A stretch of 64,000 nucleotides of DNA from Solirubrobacter ginsenosidimutans. GTDB lineage: Bacteria > Actinomycetota > Thermoleophilia > Solirubrobacterales > Solirubrobacteraceae. The stretch lies in assembly GCF_027587205.1 (NCBI RefSeq), contig NZ_JAPDOD010000005.1:239208-303207 (forward strand), written 5' to 3'. The translations under genes and the position numbers were made by a program. Numbering within the stretch: the stretch's first letter is position 1; the number at the start of each line of letters is the position of its first letter. Positions 51,201-59,217 of this stretch are shown in pieces. The notes under the pieces are model-generated. The model saw nothing but the letters and a program-made list of their open reading frames with translations. It had not been told where the DNA came from and did no database searches.

Positions 51201-52127
51201 CCGCACCGTGTAGGTGTAGGCGCCGCCGGCCGACACCCCGGTGTCGGCGAAGGTCGTGCCGCTCGGCGTGCCGATCTGCGTGCCGTTGCGGTACACGCGG
51301 TAGCCGGCGACGCCGAAGTCGTCGGTGCTGGCGTTCCAGCGCAGGTCGACCCGCGCGGCGGTGACCGAATCGGTGCGCAGCGCCGCAGGCGCCGACGGGG
51401 CCTGGGTGTCGGTGCCCGCCGGCAGGATCTCGATCGTCGAGAGGTTCCACCGGTCGTTCGTGGGCGCGGTGTCGCTGATCGCGACCGTCGAACCGGCAGT
51501 CGGCGTCGGATCGGTCTGGCGCTGGAGCCAGAACGTGTCACCGGCGGGAGCGAGGAACTCGGCGACCTTCGTCTGGCCGGAGCCGACGGTCCGCCCGACC
51601 GCCCGGTCCCAGTCGCTGCCGACGCCCCACACCCACGCGCCGGGGCGGGTTGTCACCAGCGTGGCGCTCGGCGCGCCCGTGGCGCCGTTGCCGCTCCCGG
51701 TGGCGGGCGTGGCGGCGGTCTCCGCGCCGCTGAATGCGGCCACGGTGAGCGTGCCCTGGTAGGACCCGGTGAGCCGCGTCGCCGTGATCGTCTGGTTCGT
51801 CATCGGCTGCGGCGCCACCGCGGTCCAGATCTCGCTCGTGCCGTTCTGGACGTTCGTGCGCCGGCGCAGTGTCCAGGTGAGGCTGCCGCCCGTGACGCTC
51901 GAGAACGTCTGTGCACCTGAGGCCGTCGGTCCGTCTGAGGAGACGAACGCGACCAGCAGCTCGTTCGCCGCCGTCGTCGTCAGCGCCGGCGAGACGATCG
52001 TCCTCGCGGCGGTCGATTGGTTCGTGGTGACCAGCTTGTCGACGGCCAGGCCCGCAGCGTGCGCGTCGGTGGCCGTTCCCAGTCCGATGAGGACACATCC
52101 AATGAGGAAGATCCGACGTAGCGGCAT
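48249..52127 (-). CDS. Secreted galactose-oxidase-like copper radical oxidase with FN3 and duplicated end domains
   Basis: 1292 residues. Signal peptide at about 1-24. Then a 210-residue beta domain, an FN3, an Ig-like domain (Big_3-like), the kelch propeller of galactose/glyoxal oxidases (about 440-790), its DUF1929 C-terminal domain (about 790-890), two FN3 domains, and a second copy of the first 210-residue domain at the end. All copper-radical residues are visible: Cys in NLFCAAQ, Tyr in RWYATATT, Tyr-His in RLYHSVAVLLPDGRV, and His in GSVTHAFDQ. It should oxidise alcohols or aldehydes to aldehydes or acids plus H2O2 outside the cell. Confidence 0.9.
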   Translation of the reverse strand: MPLRRIFLIGCVLIGLGTATDAHAAGLAVDKLVTTNQSTAARTIVSPALTTTAANELLVAFVSSDGPTASGAQTFSSVTGGSLTWTLRRRTNVQNGTSEIWTAVAPQPMTNQTITATRLTGSYQGTLTVAAFSGAETAATPATGSGNGATGAPSATLVTTRPGAWVWGVGSDWDRAVGRTVGSGQTKVAEFLAPAGDTFWLQRQTDPTPTAGSTVAISDTAPTNDRWNLSTIEILPAGTDTQAPSAPAALRTDSVTAARVDLRWNASTDDFGVAGYRVYRNGTQIGTPSGTTFADTGVSAGGAYTYTVRAYDGAGNLSAPSDELAVTTPAPDTTMPTVSISAPAAGASLSGTVTVRADATDNVAVAGVQFLLDGAALGSQDASAPYTATWDTTTAVNGLHTLTARALDTTGNMASSAAVSVTVANNANDPAQVGQWGPVIPLPAVAIHSALTPTAKILLFQGTFTQGGSQYQFDPATNAVTPLPDAVANLFCAAQAVLADGRVNVAGGTDTRSETGGPLGLADATAYNWKTLTWSQLAPMHYPRWYATATTLADGKVIVTSGSNRSATDIVPIPEVYDPVANRWTELTAASKAIPYYSFVYQLPDGKLIRIGASEEPTPTETLDLATNQWRTVDSRMLDGGSAVNYAPGKFMKAGTASDGGFSGQSASTAYTLDMNQATPAWQPTASMSYRRSFLNLTNLPDGTVLATGGGTDKSAQIDANGVLPAESWDPATGVWTKLAAMAVPRLYHSVAVLLPDGRVYVAGGGSDTGVTDQKSAQIYSPPYLFKGPRPTITSAPATVHWGESTFIGTPDSGSVSRVSLIRTGSVTHAFDQNARALSLEFTQTVGGIDVKMPADGNFAPPGYYLLSIVNAQGVPSVASYVRFPAPYEDDVAPSAPGNLAAAGTLGGASLSWSPATDNVGVAHYNVYRSTTSGFTPSAANKVGESTTTGYVDNGLAAGEYYYRVRAEDAAGNVGAASAEAHATAASDHTPPSTPSGLAGTATSTTASLTWTAATDNAAVSGYRVYRDGVEVGTTPTPSYTDQGLSPRTTYAYAVAAYDAAGNLGARTGEVSVTTTAADPVSLDKVVSTHQSADTTTIASPPVTTTRPGELLVAFLASDGPSGAGSQSFSSVTGGGLTWRLRQRANTQAGAAEIWQAVAPAALTNVVFTATRAGGKAQGAMTVAAFAGADTATLGAAAGASAANGAPRVSLTTTRAGSWVWGVGIDWDKAVGRTLGAGQTLVDQYFSPSGDTYWAQRRDALTPVAGTTVTLDDSAPTADRWNFAAIEILSAP

Positions 52128-52211
52128 GACCGCTTTTACCGACGAGCAGGATTGGCGATCAATTCCGTTAGTACAGGATCCTGTCCGACGTGACCGATTT
52201 CTGACAGCGAG

Positions 52212-53804
52212 TCAGGACGGTTGCTGCAGCGCTTCGAGTTCTCCCCGCGCCGCGGCAATGACCGTGCGCGCGACGCCGTCCCACGAGTAGCGGGCGCGCG
52301 TCGCCTCGACCATCGCCGCGCGGGTCGCCGCCCGCAGGTCCTCCGGGGCCTCGAGCCAGCCCGAGAGGGCGGCCGCGAGCTGCGCGACGGCCTCAGGGCC
52401 GATGTCGAAGGAGAGCCACGGGTGGGCGGCCTCCGGCACGGCCGCCGCCAGGGTGCGGGCGACTTCGCCGAGCCCCGAGTGGTTCGCCACGACCGGTAGC
52501 GCGCCGCAGGCGGCGGCTTCCGCCGCGACCATCCCGAACGCCTCCGGGAAGGTGCTCGTGACCGCCATCGCCTCGGCGGCGGGCAGCAGGTCGGCGAGCT
52601 CGGCGTGATCCAGGCGGCCGGCGAACGCGACGCGATCGGTGAGGTCGGCGGCAGCCTCGCGATACGCGTCGGCGTCGGCGAGCCCGGCGAAGAACGCGGC
52701 GAGCTGCGGCAGCTCGCGTCCGTCCTCCCCGCGAGTCTGCGCCGCGGCGGCGAGATCACCCGCGGCCAGCTGCGCCGTGAGCCGCTGGAGCCCTTCCCTG
52801 AACGCCCCGAACCCGACGACCACGAGCCGCGCCCGGGGCTCGCGCGCGAGGACGAGGGGAAGCGCGGCGAGCAGCAGCTCCACGCCCTTGGAGGCGATCA
52901 ATTTGCCCACGAACACGATCAGCCGGTCGCCGGCCTCGATCGTGTCGAGCGCGACGACCGCCTCGCGGACGTCGCGGGTGAATGACGAGACGGGCGCGGC
53001 GAGATCGTCGGGCTCGACCTCGTCCGCGGGCATGGAGTGGGCGGTCGCGCGGGGGGCGGACGGCGCGGCCGACGCCGCCGCCGCCGCGAGGCGGTCGCGG
53101 AGCGCCGTGAGGCCCGCGCGGGCCGCTGCCGGCTCTCGTGGGGCGAAGCGGGCGATGTCCACGCCCGGCGGGCCCAACCGCGTTCGCGACGGCAGCGCCG
53201 GGTCGTCCATCTCGGCCCAGAGCGACTCGGCGGTGTGGCGGGAGCCGACGAGCACCCCGCGCGCGCCCGCCAGTCCTTCGACCGCGTAGGGCCGGAAGCG
53301 CGGGTACGGCTTGACGGTGTACTCCAGCGCGCTGCCGTGGATCTTCACCGCGTAGGGCACGGAATCGCCGAGCGCGCGGGCGAGGATCGCCGGGCCCATC
53401 ACGAGGTGGTTCGCCAGCGCCACGTCGGGCCGCACCCGCTCGGCGACCTCGCGCACCGCGGCCACGTTCGCGGAGAGGTAGGCGTCCAGCTCACCCGTGC
53501 TCAGCTCGTTGAAGGGGCGGGCCGAGATGCCCTCGTAGACGTCGGCCACGTAGACCGGCAGCACGCCGCCCAGATCCGGCCGGTAGACCGTCGCGCGCGC
53601 GGGCGAGGAGCGGGTGACCAGCTCGAGCGAGCCGCTGTCCCACGAGCCCGCGGCGTCCACCCACTCGAGCTCGAAGGGCGAGCGCTCCTGGCAGAGCAGG
53701 TGCACCTCGTGGCCCGCGCGCACCAGCGCCGCGCCGAGCTCGGCGTTGTAGACGTTCGAGCCCGTGCCGAGGAGCAGGTAGCCGTGGAAGATGAGGATCT
53801 TCAA
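52212..53804 (-). CDS. GT4-type glycosyltransferase
   Basis: 530 residues, GT-B fold. N-terminal GTGSNVYNAELGAALVRAGH, a PDVALANH loop, KIHGSALEY; C-terminal domain with VFVGKLIASKGVELLL and the donor site STFPEAFGMVAAEAAACGALP (E-x7-E). An insertion of about 80 residues rich in Ala (about 255-340) separates the two halves, longer than usual. The TTG at 53804 begins the conserved first strand. Probably makes a polysaccharide or glycolipid. Confidence 0.88.
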   Translation of the reverse strand: MKILIFHGYLLLGTGSNVYNAELGAALVRAGHEVHLLCQERSPFELEWVDAAGSWDSGSLELVTRSSPARATVYRPDLGGVLPVYVADVYEGISARPFNELSTGELDAYLSANVAAVREVAERVRPDVALANHLVMGPAILARALGDSVPYAVKIHGSALEYTVKPYPRFRPYAVEGLAGARGVLVGSRHTAESLWAEMDDPALPSRTRLGPPGVDIARFAPREPAAARAGLTALRDRLAAAAASAAPSAPRATAHSMPADEVEPDDLAAPVSSFTRDVREAVVALDTIEAGDRLIVFVGKLIASKGVELLLAALPLVLAREPRARLVVVGFGAFREGLQRLTAQLAAGDLAAAAQTRGEDGRELPQLAAFFAGLADADAYREAAADLTDRVAFAGRLDHAELADLLPAAEAMAVTSTFPEAFGMVAAEAAACGALPVVANHSGLGEVARTLAAAVPEAAHPWLSFDIGPEAVAQLAAALSGWLEAPEDLRAATRAAMVEATRARYSWDGVARTVIAAARGELEALQQPS

Positions 53805-53852
53805 GTCGGCACACCCTAGCTCCGCCGCGCCCGCTGCTAGGGTTCCCGCGCA

Positions 53853-54122
53853 ATGTCCGAGCGCCAGCTGTATCGCCTGCGCGCCCCTTCCTCTGGCCGC
53901 GAGGTTCTTCTCCCCGCCGAGCCCGATAAGGTCTACACCGACCACGACACGGGTGAACCGCTCGAGGTCGTAGGGAAGGTGCTTCCGCTGCACCCGTCGA
54001 AATCCAGCCTGCCATGGGCGGTCGACACGCTGAGGTTCTGCAACTGGTGCGATCAGCCCGCCCAGAAGGACCTCAACGACTGTCCCACGTGCGGCCGCCG
54101 CATGGCCGCGCTGCCCAGCTGA
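53853..54122 (+). CDS. Small zinc-ribbon protein
   Basis: 89 residues. A beta-rich N-terminal part (REVLLPAEPDKVYTDHDTGE) and a C-terminal zinc ribbon, CNWC and CPTCGRR. Function unknown. ATG 53853, divergent from the glycosyltransferase by 48 bp. Confidence 0.7.
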   Translation: MSERQLYRLRAPSSGREVLLPAEPDKVYTDHDTGEPLEVVGKVLPLHPSKSSLPWAVDTLRFCNWCDQPAQKDLNDCPTCGRRMAALPS

Positions 54123-54133
54123 GAGGAGGGCGC

Positions 54134-54535
54134 TTGCGCCTCACGAAGCCGCGGCTCCTCGCCGTACCCATCATCGTGCTCACGTTCGCCGTCACCGCGT
54201 GCGGTTCGAACACCGTCACCGTCCAGGAGGTCCCGGGCGACCCGGTCGCGCTGACCGTGCCCGGCACCGGCGAGGCGTTCGCCCCGACCGCCACGCCCAC
54301 GCCCACGGCGACCCCCACGACCACGCCCGATGCGGGCACGGCGCAGGCGACTCCCACGCCCACCGCGCCGGCCGGCGACGGCGGCGCGACGCAGACCACG
54401 CCGCAGGACACCACCGGCGGCGGCGCCCAGGCGCCCGCCGGGGCGGATTCGGCGACGAACGACCAACCGCCGCCCGGGGGCTCCGACGCCCAGCAGTACG
54501 AGGACTTCTGCGCCGCCAACCCTGGCGCCTGCTGA
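54134..54535 (+). CDS. Thr/Pro-rich lipoprotein
   Basis: 133 residues. TTG 54134 follows a strong ribosome site (GAGGAGGG, 54123-54130). Lipobox in VTACG at about residue 22. The mature part is a disordered Thr-Pro-Ala-Gly stalk (TPTPTATPTTTP) ending in EDFCAANPGAC. Probably a surface-exposed spacer lipoprotein. No catalytic domain. Confidence 0.75.
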   Translation: MRLTKPRLLAVPIIVLTFAVTACGSNTVTVQEVPGDPVALTVPGTGEAFAPTATPTPTATPTTTPDAGTAQATPTPTAPAGDGGATQTTPQDTTGGGAQAPAGADSATNDQPPPGGSDAQQYEDFCAANPGAC

Positions 54536-54595
54536 CCCGCTGCAGACGATAGGTTCCCTCAAGGAGGAACCGGTCTGGACGATCAACCAGGTGAA

Positions 54596-56707
54596 ATGCG
54601 TCCGCTTCACCGTCTCGCCCGTGAGGCCGCCCAGTCGGCGTCGGCTGATCCGATTCGCGATGCGCTGAAGGCCGCGCTGCACGACCTGTACGCCCCGGCG
54701 ATGCTGCGGGTGCTGGAGGTCTCACAGGACCGCGCGACCGCGGTTGAGCCCACCGAGCGCCTGCGGTTCGACGAGCACCAGTCGTCCGGCACCGCTCGCG
54801 TCGTCGCGACGCGCCGGCCGCTGATCGTCCCCGACGCGCTCACGAGCACCGAGATCGTCCCCGGCCGCGCCGAGCAGCACGGCATCGCCTCCGCCCTGTT
54901 TCTTCCCATCACGTGGGGTGACGACGTGCGCGAGGTGATCATCCTCGGCTGGCACGAGCGCCACGAGCCCAGCCACGAGGACGTCGCGTCGGGGCTGTTC
55001 GCCGCCGATCAGGCCGCCGCCGGCCTCGCCCGCATCGAGGCCGAGGCGCGCAGCGTCGCCGGCTCGGTCCAGGACCGTGCCGTCGTGCGCGCCGGCCGCG
55101 CGCTCAACGCCACGCTCGACCTGCAGGAGATCCTCCTCACGCTCGTGCACGAGGCGGCGCTGGCGCTCGAAGCCGACTTCAGCGGCGTCTACCTCGGCAA
55201 TCGGGAGGACGGCGCGGTCGCCGCCGCCGGCTACAGCGTCCCGGAAGGCTGGCACGGCATCCGCCTGCGCTCGGGCGAAGGCATCGTCGGCCAGGTGCTC
55301 GCCAACGGTGAGACGTGCGTCAGCCACGACTACGAGCGCGACTTCGGCGACCAGGAACTCCCCGTCAGCCACGGCTTCCAGACCGCGCTCGCGGTCCCGA
55401 TGGCCTGGAGCGACGAGCCGCGCGGCGTGCTCGCGATCGGCTGGAACGACCGCCACCGGATCAACGAGGAGGACCAGCACACGATCGAGGCGATCGCCGG
55501 CCTGGCCACCGTCGCGTGCCGCAACGCCGAGGCGTACGAGCACGTCCAGCACGCCGCCCGGACCGACGCGCTCACCGGCGTCCTCAACCACGGCGCGATG
55601 CAGGTCCGCGTGCGCGAGGAGATCGCCCGCGCCCGCCGTGACGGGACGCCGCTGGGCGCCGTCATCCTCGATCTCGACGACTTCAAGGCCGTCAACGACT
55701 CCCGCGGCCACGCCGCCGGTGACGAGCTGCTGCGCGGCGTCGCGGCCGCCCTCCAGCAGGAGCTGCGCCCGTACGACCAGGTCGCCCGCTACGGCGGCGA
55801 CGAGTTCGTCCTGCTGCTCCCCGGCTCCGACGAGGAGATGACCGCGCACGTCGCCGAGCGCTGCCGTGACGCGATCGGCGGGAAGTGCTCGATCGGCGTC
55901 GCCGCCTGGCATGACGGCCTCGACGCCAACGGGCTGCTCGAGCAGGCCGACCGCGCGCTGATGCTCGCCAAGCGCACGGGCAAGGGCCGCGTCGCGATCG
56001 CCAACCCGGAGGTCGAGCGCGAGCTCGCGCTGCTGCAGTCCCAGGCGGGCTCACCCGCGGCCGTGCAGGCCCTGGCCGCCGCGATCGAGGAGCGCGACCA
56101 CTACACCCGCGAGCACTCCGACGAGGTCGTGCGGCTCTCGCGCGGCGTCGCGATGATGCTCGGCCTTCCTTCCGACGCCGTCGACCGCATCGCCCACGGC
56201 GCGCTCCTGCACGACGTCGGCAAGCTCGCGATGCCCGCCGAGCTGCTCAGCAAGGAAGGGCCGCTGACGCCCGAGGAGTGGGGGGTCATGTCCCAGCACC
56301 CGATCGCGGGCGAGCGGATCCTGGCCCGCACCAAAGACCTCGCCGGCGTCGCCCCCATCGTCCGGCACGAGCATGAGCACTGGGACGGCAGCGGCTACCC
56401 GGACGGTCTCGCCCGCCACCGGATCCCGATCGGCTCACGCGTCGTGCACGCCGCCCACGCCTACGTGGCGATGCGGACGGCGCGCCCCTACCGCGACGCG
56501 CTCCCGAGCGACGAGGTCATCGCGCAGTTGCGTTCCGAGGCAGGCACCAAGTTCGACCCCGACGTCGTCGACGCGCTGCTCGACCTGCTGGGCCACAACG
56601 TGCCCGACGTCCCCAATCGTGCGGCGGGCGTCAAGCTCGTCGCGCAGACGCCCGCCGAGCCTAAGTCCCGTCGGTCGTCGCAGCCGGGTTGGGTACCGGG
56701 CGGGTGA
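54596..56707 (+). CDS. GAF-GAF-GGDEF-HD-GYP c-di-GMP enzyme
   Basis: 703 residues. Two GAF-like domains (about 30-150 and 165-315), a GGDEF domain (about 325-475) with intact RYGGDEF and an inhibitory RPYD five residues before it, then an HD-GYP domain (about 490-680): HDVGKLAMP, EHEHWDGSGYPDGL. The usual ADAYDAM segment reads AHAYVAMRT, so one metal-ligand position is altered. It can in principle make c-di-GMP and perhaps degrade it. No signal or membrane segment. ATG 54596. Confidence 0.92.
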   Translation: MRPLHRLAREAAQSASADPIRDALKAALHDLYAPAMLRVLEVSQDRATAVEPTERLRFDEHQSSGTARVVATRRPLIVPDALTSTEIVPGRAEQHGIASALFLPITWGDDVREVIILGWHERHEPSHEDVASGLFAADQAAAGLARIEAEARSVAGSVQDRAVVRAGRALNATLDLQEILLTLVHEAALALEADFSGVYLGNREDGAVAAAGYSVPEGWHGIRLRSGEGIVGQVLANGETCVSHDYERDFGDQELPVSHGFQTALAVPMAWSDEPRGVLAIGWNDRHRINEEDQHTIEAIAGLATVACRNAEAYEHVQHAARTDALTGVLNHGAMQVRVREEIARARRDGTPLGAVILDLDDFKAVNDSRGHAAGDELLRGVAAALQQELRPYDQVARYGGDEFVLLLPGSDEEMTAHVAERCRDAIGGKCSIGVAAWHDGLDANGLLEQADRALMLAKRTGKGRVAIANPEVERELALLQSQAGSPAAVQALAAAIEERDHYTREHSDEVVRLSRGVAMMLGLPSDAVDRIAHGALLHDVGKLAMPAELLSKEGPLTPEEWGVMSQHPIAGERILARTKDLAGVAPIVRHEHEHWDGSGYPDGLARHRIPIGSRVVHAAHAYVAMRTARPYRDALPSDEVIAQLRSEAGTKFDPDVVDALLDLLGHNVPDVPNRAAGVKLVAQTPAEPKSRRSSQPGWVPGG

Positions 56708-57335
56708 CGAGCGTCGCCGAGTAGGTCAACCGCGCCTTGTAGAGGCAGCGGTACTGCGCGACCTGCTTGAGGGTGCTCTGGGCGGTCTGCGTCGCGGCGT
56801 CATCGCACTTGCCCTTCGGGCGCGACGCGCGCCACGAGGAGTGGTCGGTCAGCACCGGTGTGAGCGCCGGCGCCCAGGTCGGAACCGTCAGGGCGATGAC
56901 ATATCCCTTCTTGACATTGAGCGCCCGGCCGAGCGGGAACTGCACCGTCTGGCCCAGATACGGGGCCAGTTGCTGGATCGGGCTCTGGCTCACGACGCGC
57001 GAGTAGAGCGTCTTGCCCGCGCGCAGGATGGTGAGGCGCGCGGAGGCGGGGCCGCCGAGGCCCTTGTCGAAGAAGGAGATCTGCTCGTCGGTGGGCTTCC
57101 CGAGCGCGATCGTCCACGCGACGATCTTCCCGTCCTCGGGAACGACGAACGAGCCCCGGTCGTCCGCGACCTTGATCTGGTACCCCGTGGTGCGGGAGAC
57201 CGCTACACAGGGGGTCGCGGGACAGGCCGGAGCGACGTCCGTCCTCCCGACTTCAACGATCTTCGCCGACGCGGGCGCAGCGGTGACCAGGGCGGCTACC
57301 AGCGCAGCGAGGCCGATGAATGGGCGATGGCTCAT
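56661..57335 (-). CDS. Secreted hypothetical protein
   Basis: 224 residues. Signal peptide at about 1-24 (ASA cleavage). The mature part is beta-rich with cysteines in CPATPCVAV, KCDD and RCLYKARL. It resembles Solirubrobacterales exported proteins of unknown function. Its end overlaps the GGDEF gene convergently by 47 bp. ATG 57335. Confidence 0.72.
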   Translation of the reverse strand: MSHRPFIGLAALVAALVTAAPASAKIVEVGRTDVAPACPATPCVAVSRTTGYQIKVADDRGSFVVPEDGKIVAWTIALGKPTDEQISFFDKGLGGPASARLTILRAGKTLYSRVVSQSPIQQLAPYLGQTVQFPLGRALNVKKGYVIALTVPTWAPALTPVLTDHSSWRASRPKGKCDDAATQTAQSTLKQVAQYRCLYKARLTYSATLVTRPVPNPAATTDGT

Positions 57336-57399
57336 CGCCCGAATGAAACACGACGAGGTCCCGGGGGATGCGGTTCCCCCCGGTTTGCGACCTCTCCTC

Positions 57400-57603
57400 T
57401 CAGATCTTCTGGACGTTGATCGCCTTCGGACCCTTGTCGCCGTTCTCCTCCTCGAAAGAGACCTTGGCGCCTTCGCTCAGCGAACGGTAACCGTCGCCGG
57501 TGATACCGGAGAAATGCACGAACAGATCGCGCCCACCCCCGTCGGGCGTGATGAAGCCGAAGCCCTTCTCGTCCGAGAACCACTTGACCGTGCCGGTGCC
57601 CAC
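57400..57603 (-). CDS. Cold-shock domain protein
   Basis: 67 residues, the standard CSP length. RNP1 KGFGFITP and RNP2 LFVHFSGI, preceded by GTGTVKWF. Binds single-stranded RNA/DNA and melts structure. GTG 57603. The 5' region of about 120 bp (57604-57720) is gene-free and may be a cold-shock leader. Confidence 0.95.
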   Translation of the reverse strand: MGTGTVKWFSDEKGFGFITPDGGGRDLFVHFSGITGDGYRSLSEGAKVSFEEENGDKGPKAINVQKI

Positions 57604-57750
57604 AGAGAACCCCACTTGCAGCTCGGCGTGAGTTGTCCACGCCGTACATATTTCGACCGGCCGGTGCGCCCGGTCCCAACAGGGGGAGACGCTATACATG
57701 GATGTGGCTCTCCCGCAACCGTTGGCGGAGGGTGCTGGGCGTGGAGATGT

Positions 57751-58161
57751 CTACGCGGTGAGTGCTCGTGCAGCGGCTGCGATCTCGTCGCGGTCGCCCG
57801 GCGCGGGCTGCCAGGGCAGCCGCAACGTGTCCCCTTCATAGCGCGGAATCACGTGCATGTGGAAGTGAAACACGGTCTGCCAGGCCAGCGGGCCGCAAGA
57901 GTTGATCAGGTTCACGCCGTCCGCCGACAACTTCTCCGTCACCCGCCGCGCCATCACTTGGGCCGTTCGGGTCACTGCGGCGAGGTCCTCGGGTTCGATC
58001 GCCAACAAGTCCTTCGAGTGCGCGCGCGGGATTACCAACAGGTGCCCTCGCGAACCCGGGTTGATGTCCATGAAGGCGATCGTCCGCTCGTCCTCGTAGA
58101 CCCGGGTCGACGGAATGTCACCCGCGGCGATCTTGCAGAACAGGCAGTTGGGGTCAGACAT
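57751..58161 (-). CDS. HIT-family nucleotide hydrolase
   Basis: 136 residues. N-terminal CLFCKIAAGDIPS, LLVIPRAH, and the triad HFHMHVIP. Hydrolyses or transfers nucleoside phosphoramidates or dinucleotides. It overlaps the SRPBCC gene by 8 bp, so it is the last gene of a four-gene run with the sulfatase. Confidence 0.93.
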   Translation of the reverse strand: MSDPNCLFCKIAAGDIPSTRVYEDERTIAFMDINPGSRGHLLVIPRAHSKDLLAIEPEDLAAVTRTAQVMARRVTEKLSADGVNLINSCGPLAWQTVFHFHMHVIPRYEGDTLRLPWQPAPGDRDEIAAAARALTA

Positions 58162-58531
58162 CGGCCTCGACGAGGCGACGGATCGCGTCCAACGTGCCCA
58201 TGACCTCGGGGTCGGGCGCGTTGCCGTGGACCGTCGCGACGTAGAGCGTGAGTCGCGAGCCGTTCTCGTCGGGGTCGACCTGCAGCCAGCCGTTGTAGTC
58301 GCTGCCCTCGGCGCCCCACTCGATGCGCCGCTTGGCGTCGTCGGTCCGGAACCAGGCCTCGCCGTGCTGCGTGTGACCGTCGTAGCGGGCCTCGACGGTG
58401 ACCTTGTCGCCGTCGTGGGGCTTCGCGCTGGTCATCTGCGGCACGTAGTGCGGGAGGTTGGAGACGTCGGCGAGCGCGGCATACACCTTGTCTGCATCCG
58501 CGGCGACGTGATGAGTGTGCTCGTGCTTCAC
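58154..58531 (-). CDS. SRPBCC (START-like) protein
   Basis: 125 residues. VAADADKVYAALADVSNLPH, then YVPQMTS and a long C-terminal helix, the pattern of polyketide cyclase/dehydrase-like SRPBCC proteins that hold hydrophobic ligands. Ligand unknown. GTG 58531 overlaps the amidotransferase stop by 4 bp. Confidence 0.82.
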   Translation of the reverse strand: MKHEHTHHVAADADKVYAALADVSNLPHYVPQMTSAKPHDGDKVTVEARYDGHTQHGEAWFRTDDAKRRIEWGAEGSDYNGWLQVDPDENGSRLTLYVATVHGNAPDPEVMGTLDAIRRLVEADV

Positions 58532-59217
58532 ACGCGGGAGGCTACAGCCACCAGACCCGCGCGGGCGGCGAAGCCGTCGAACAGCGTCTCGGCCGCCCTG
58601 GCCGCGGCGCCGGCGTGGCGTCGCGTGGCGTCGTCCAGCGCTTCGCGGGTGGAGCCGGCGCGCTCGAGATCGCCGTGGTCGTCGTCCGCCCATTCGCTGA
58701 CGATCACGGGCGTCACTTCGGGATGGAACTGCACCGCGAGGTGCCGGCAGTGACAGAACGCCTGCACGCCGAATGCGTTGGACGCGAGCTCGTAAGCCAG
58801 CGGCGGGAGCGTGAAGGAGTCCTCGTGCCAGGCGAGCCACGGACCCGACGGCAGCCGGTCCGCGTCGAGGGTCTTCACCGTGACCCAGCCCACCTCGGGC
58901 CGCTCGAGCCTGCGCACGCAGCCGCCGAGCGCGGCGGCGAGCGCCTGGGCGCCGAAGCAGATGCCGAGGATGGGGAGCGCCGCCGCGTCGGCCGCGCGCA
59001 GCCACTCGATCTCCTCCTCGACCCAGTCCGGTCCCCCGCCGGCGGCGGTGGCGCCGGACCCGAGGGCGACGACGAAGTCGGGATCTCGCGGGTCCGGGTA
59101 GGGCTCGCCGAGGTCGGTGCGGACCACCTGCAGGGTGATCTGGCGACGCGCGGCCCAGTCGGCGAGCCGCCCGGCCGGAGCGTCGGCCTGCGTCTGAAGG
59201 ACGATTCCGTGTGGCAT
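58528..59217 (-). CDS. Class-I glutamine amidotransferase
   Basis: 229 residues. Nucleophile in ILGICFGAQALAAALGG, and AVQFHPEVTP near residue 175. Resembles stand-alone GATase1 proteins such as the GMP-synthase-like family. The synthase partner is not next to it. ATG 59217 shares a base with the sulfatase stop (TGATG). Confidence 0.85.
   Translation of the reverse strand: MPHGIVLQTQADAPAGRLADWAARRQITLQVVRTDLGEPYPDPRDPDFVVALGSGATAAGGGPDWVEEEIEWLRAADAAALPILGICFGAQALAAALGGCVRRLERPEVGWVTVKTLDADRLPSGPWLAWHEDSFTLPPLAYELASNAFGVQAFCHCRHLAVQFHPEVTPVIVSEWADDDHGDLERAGSTREALDDATRRHAGAAARAAETLFDGFAARAGLVAVASRV

Noticed and set aside
48360..51920. A 1186-codon open frame on the plus strand
   Set aside because: It is fully antisense to the copper radical oxidase, consists of Arg/Ala/Gly-rich sequence, and has no motifs. 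It is an artefact of GC-rich codon use.
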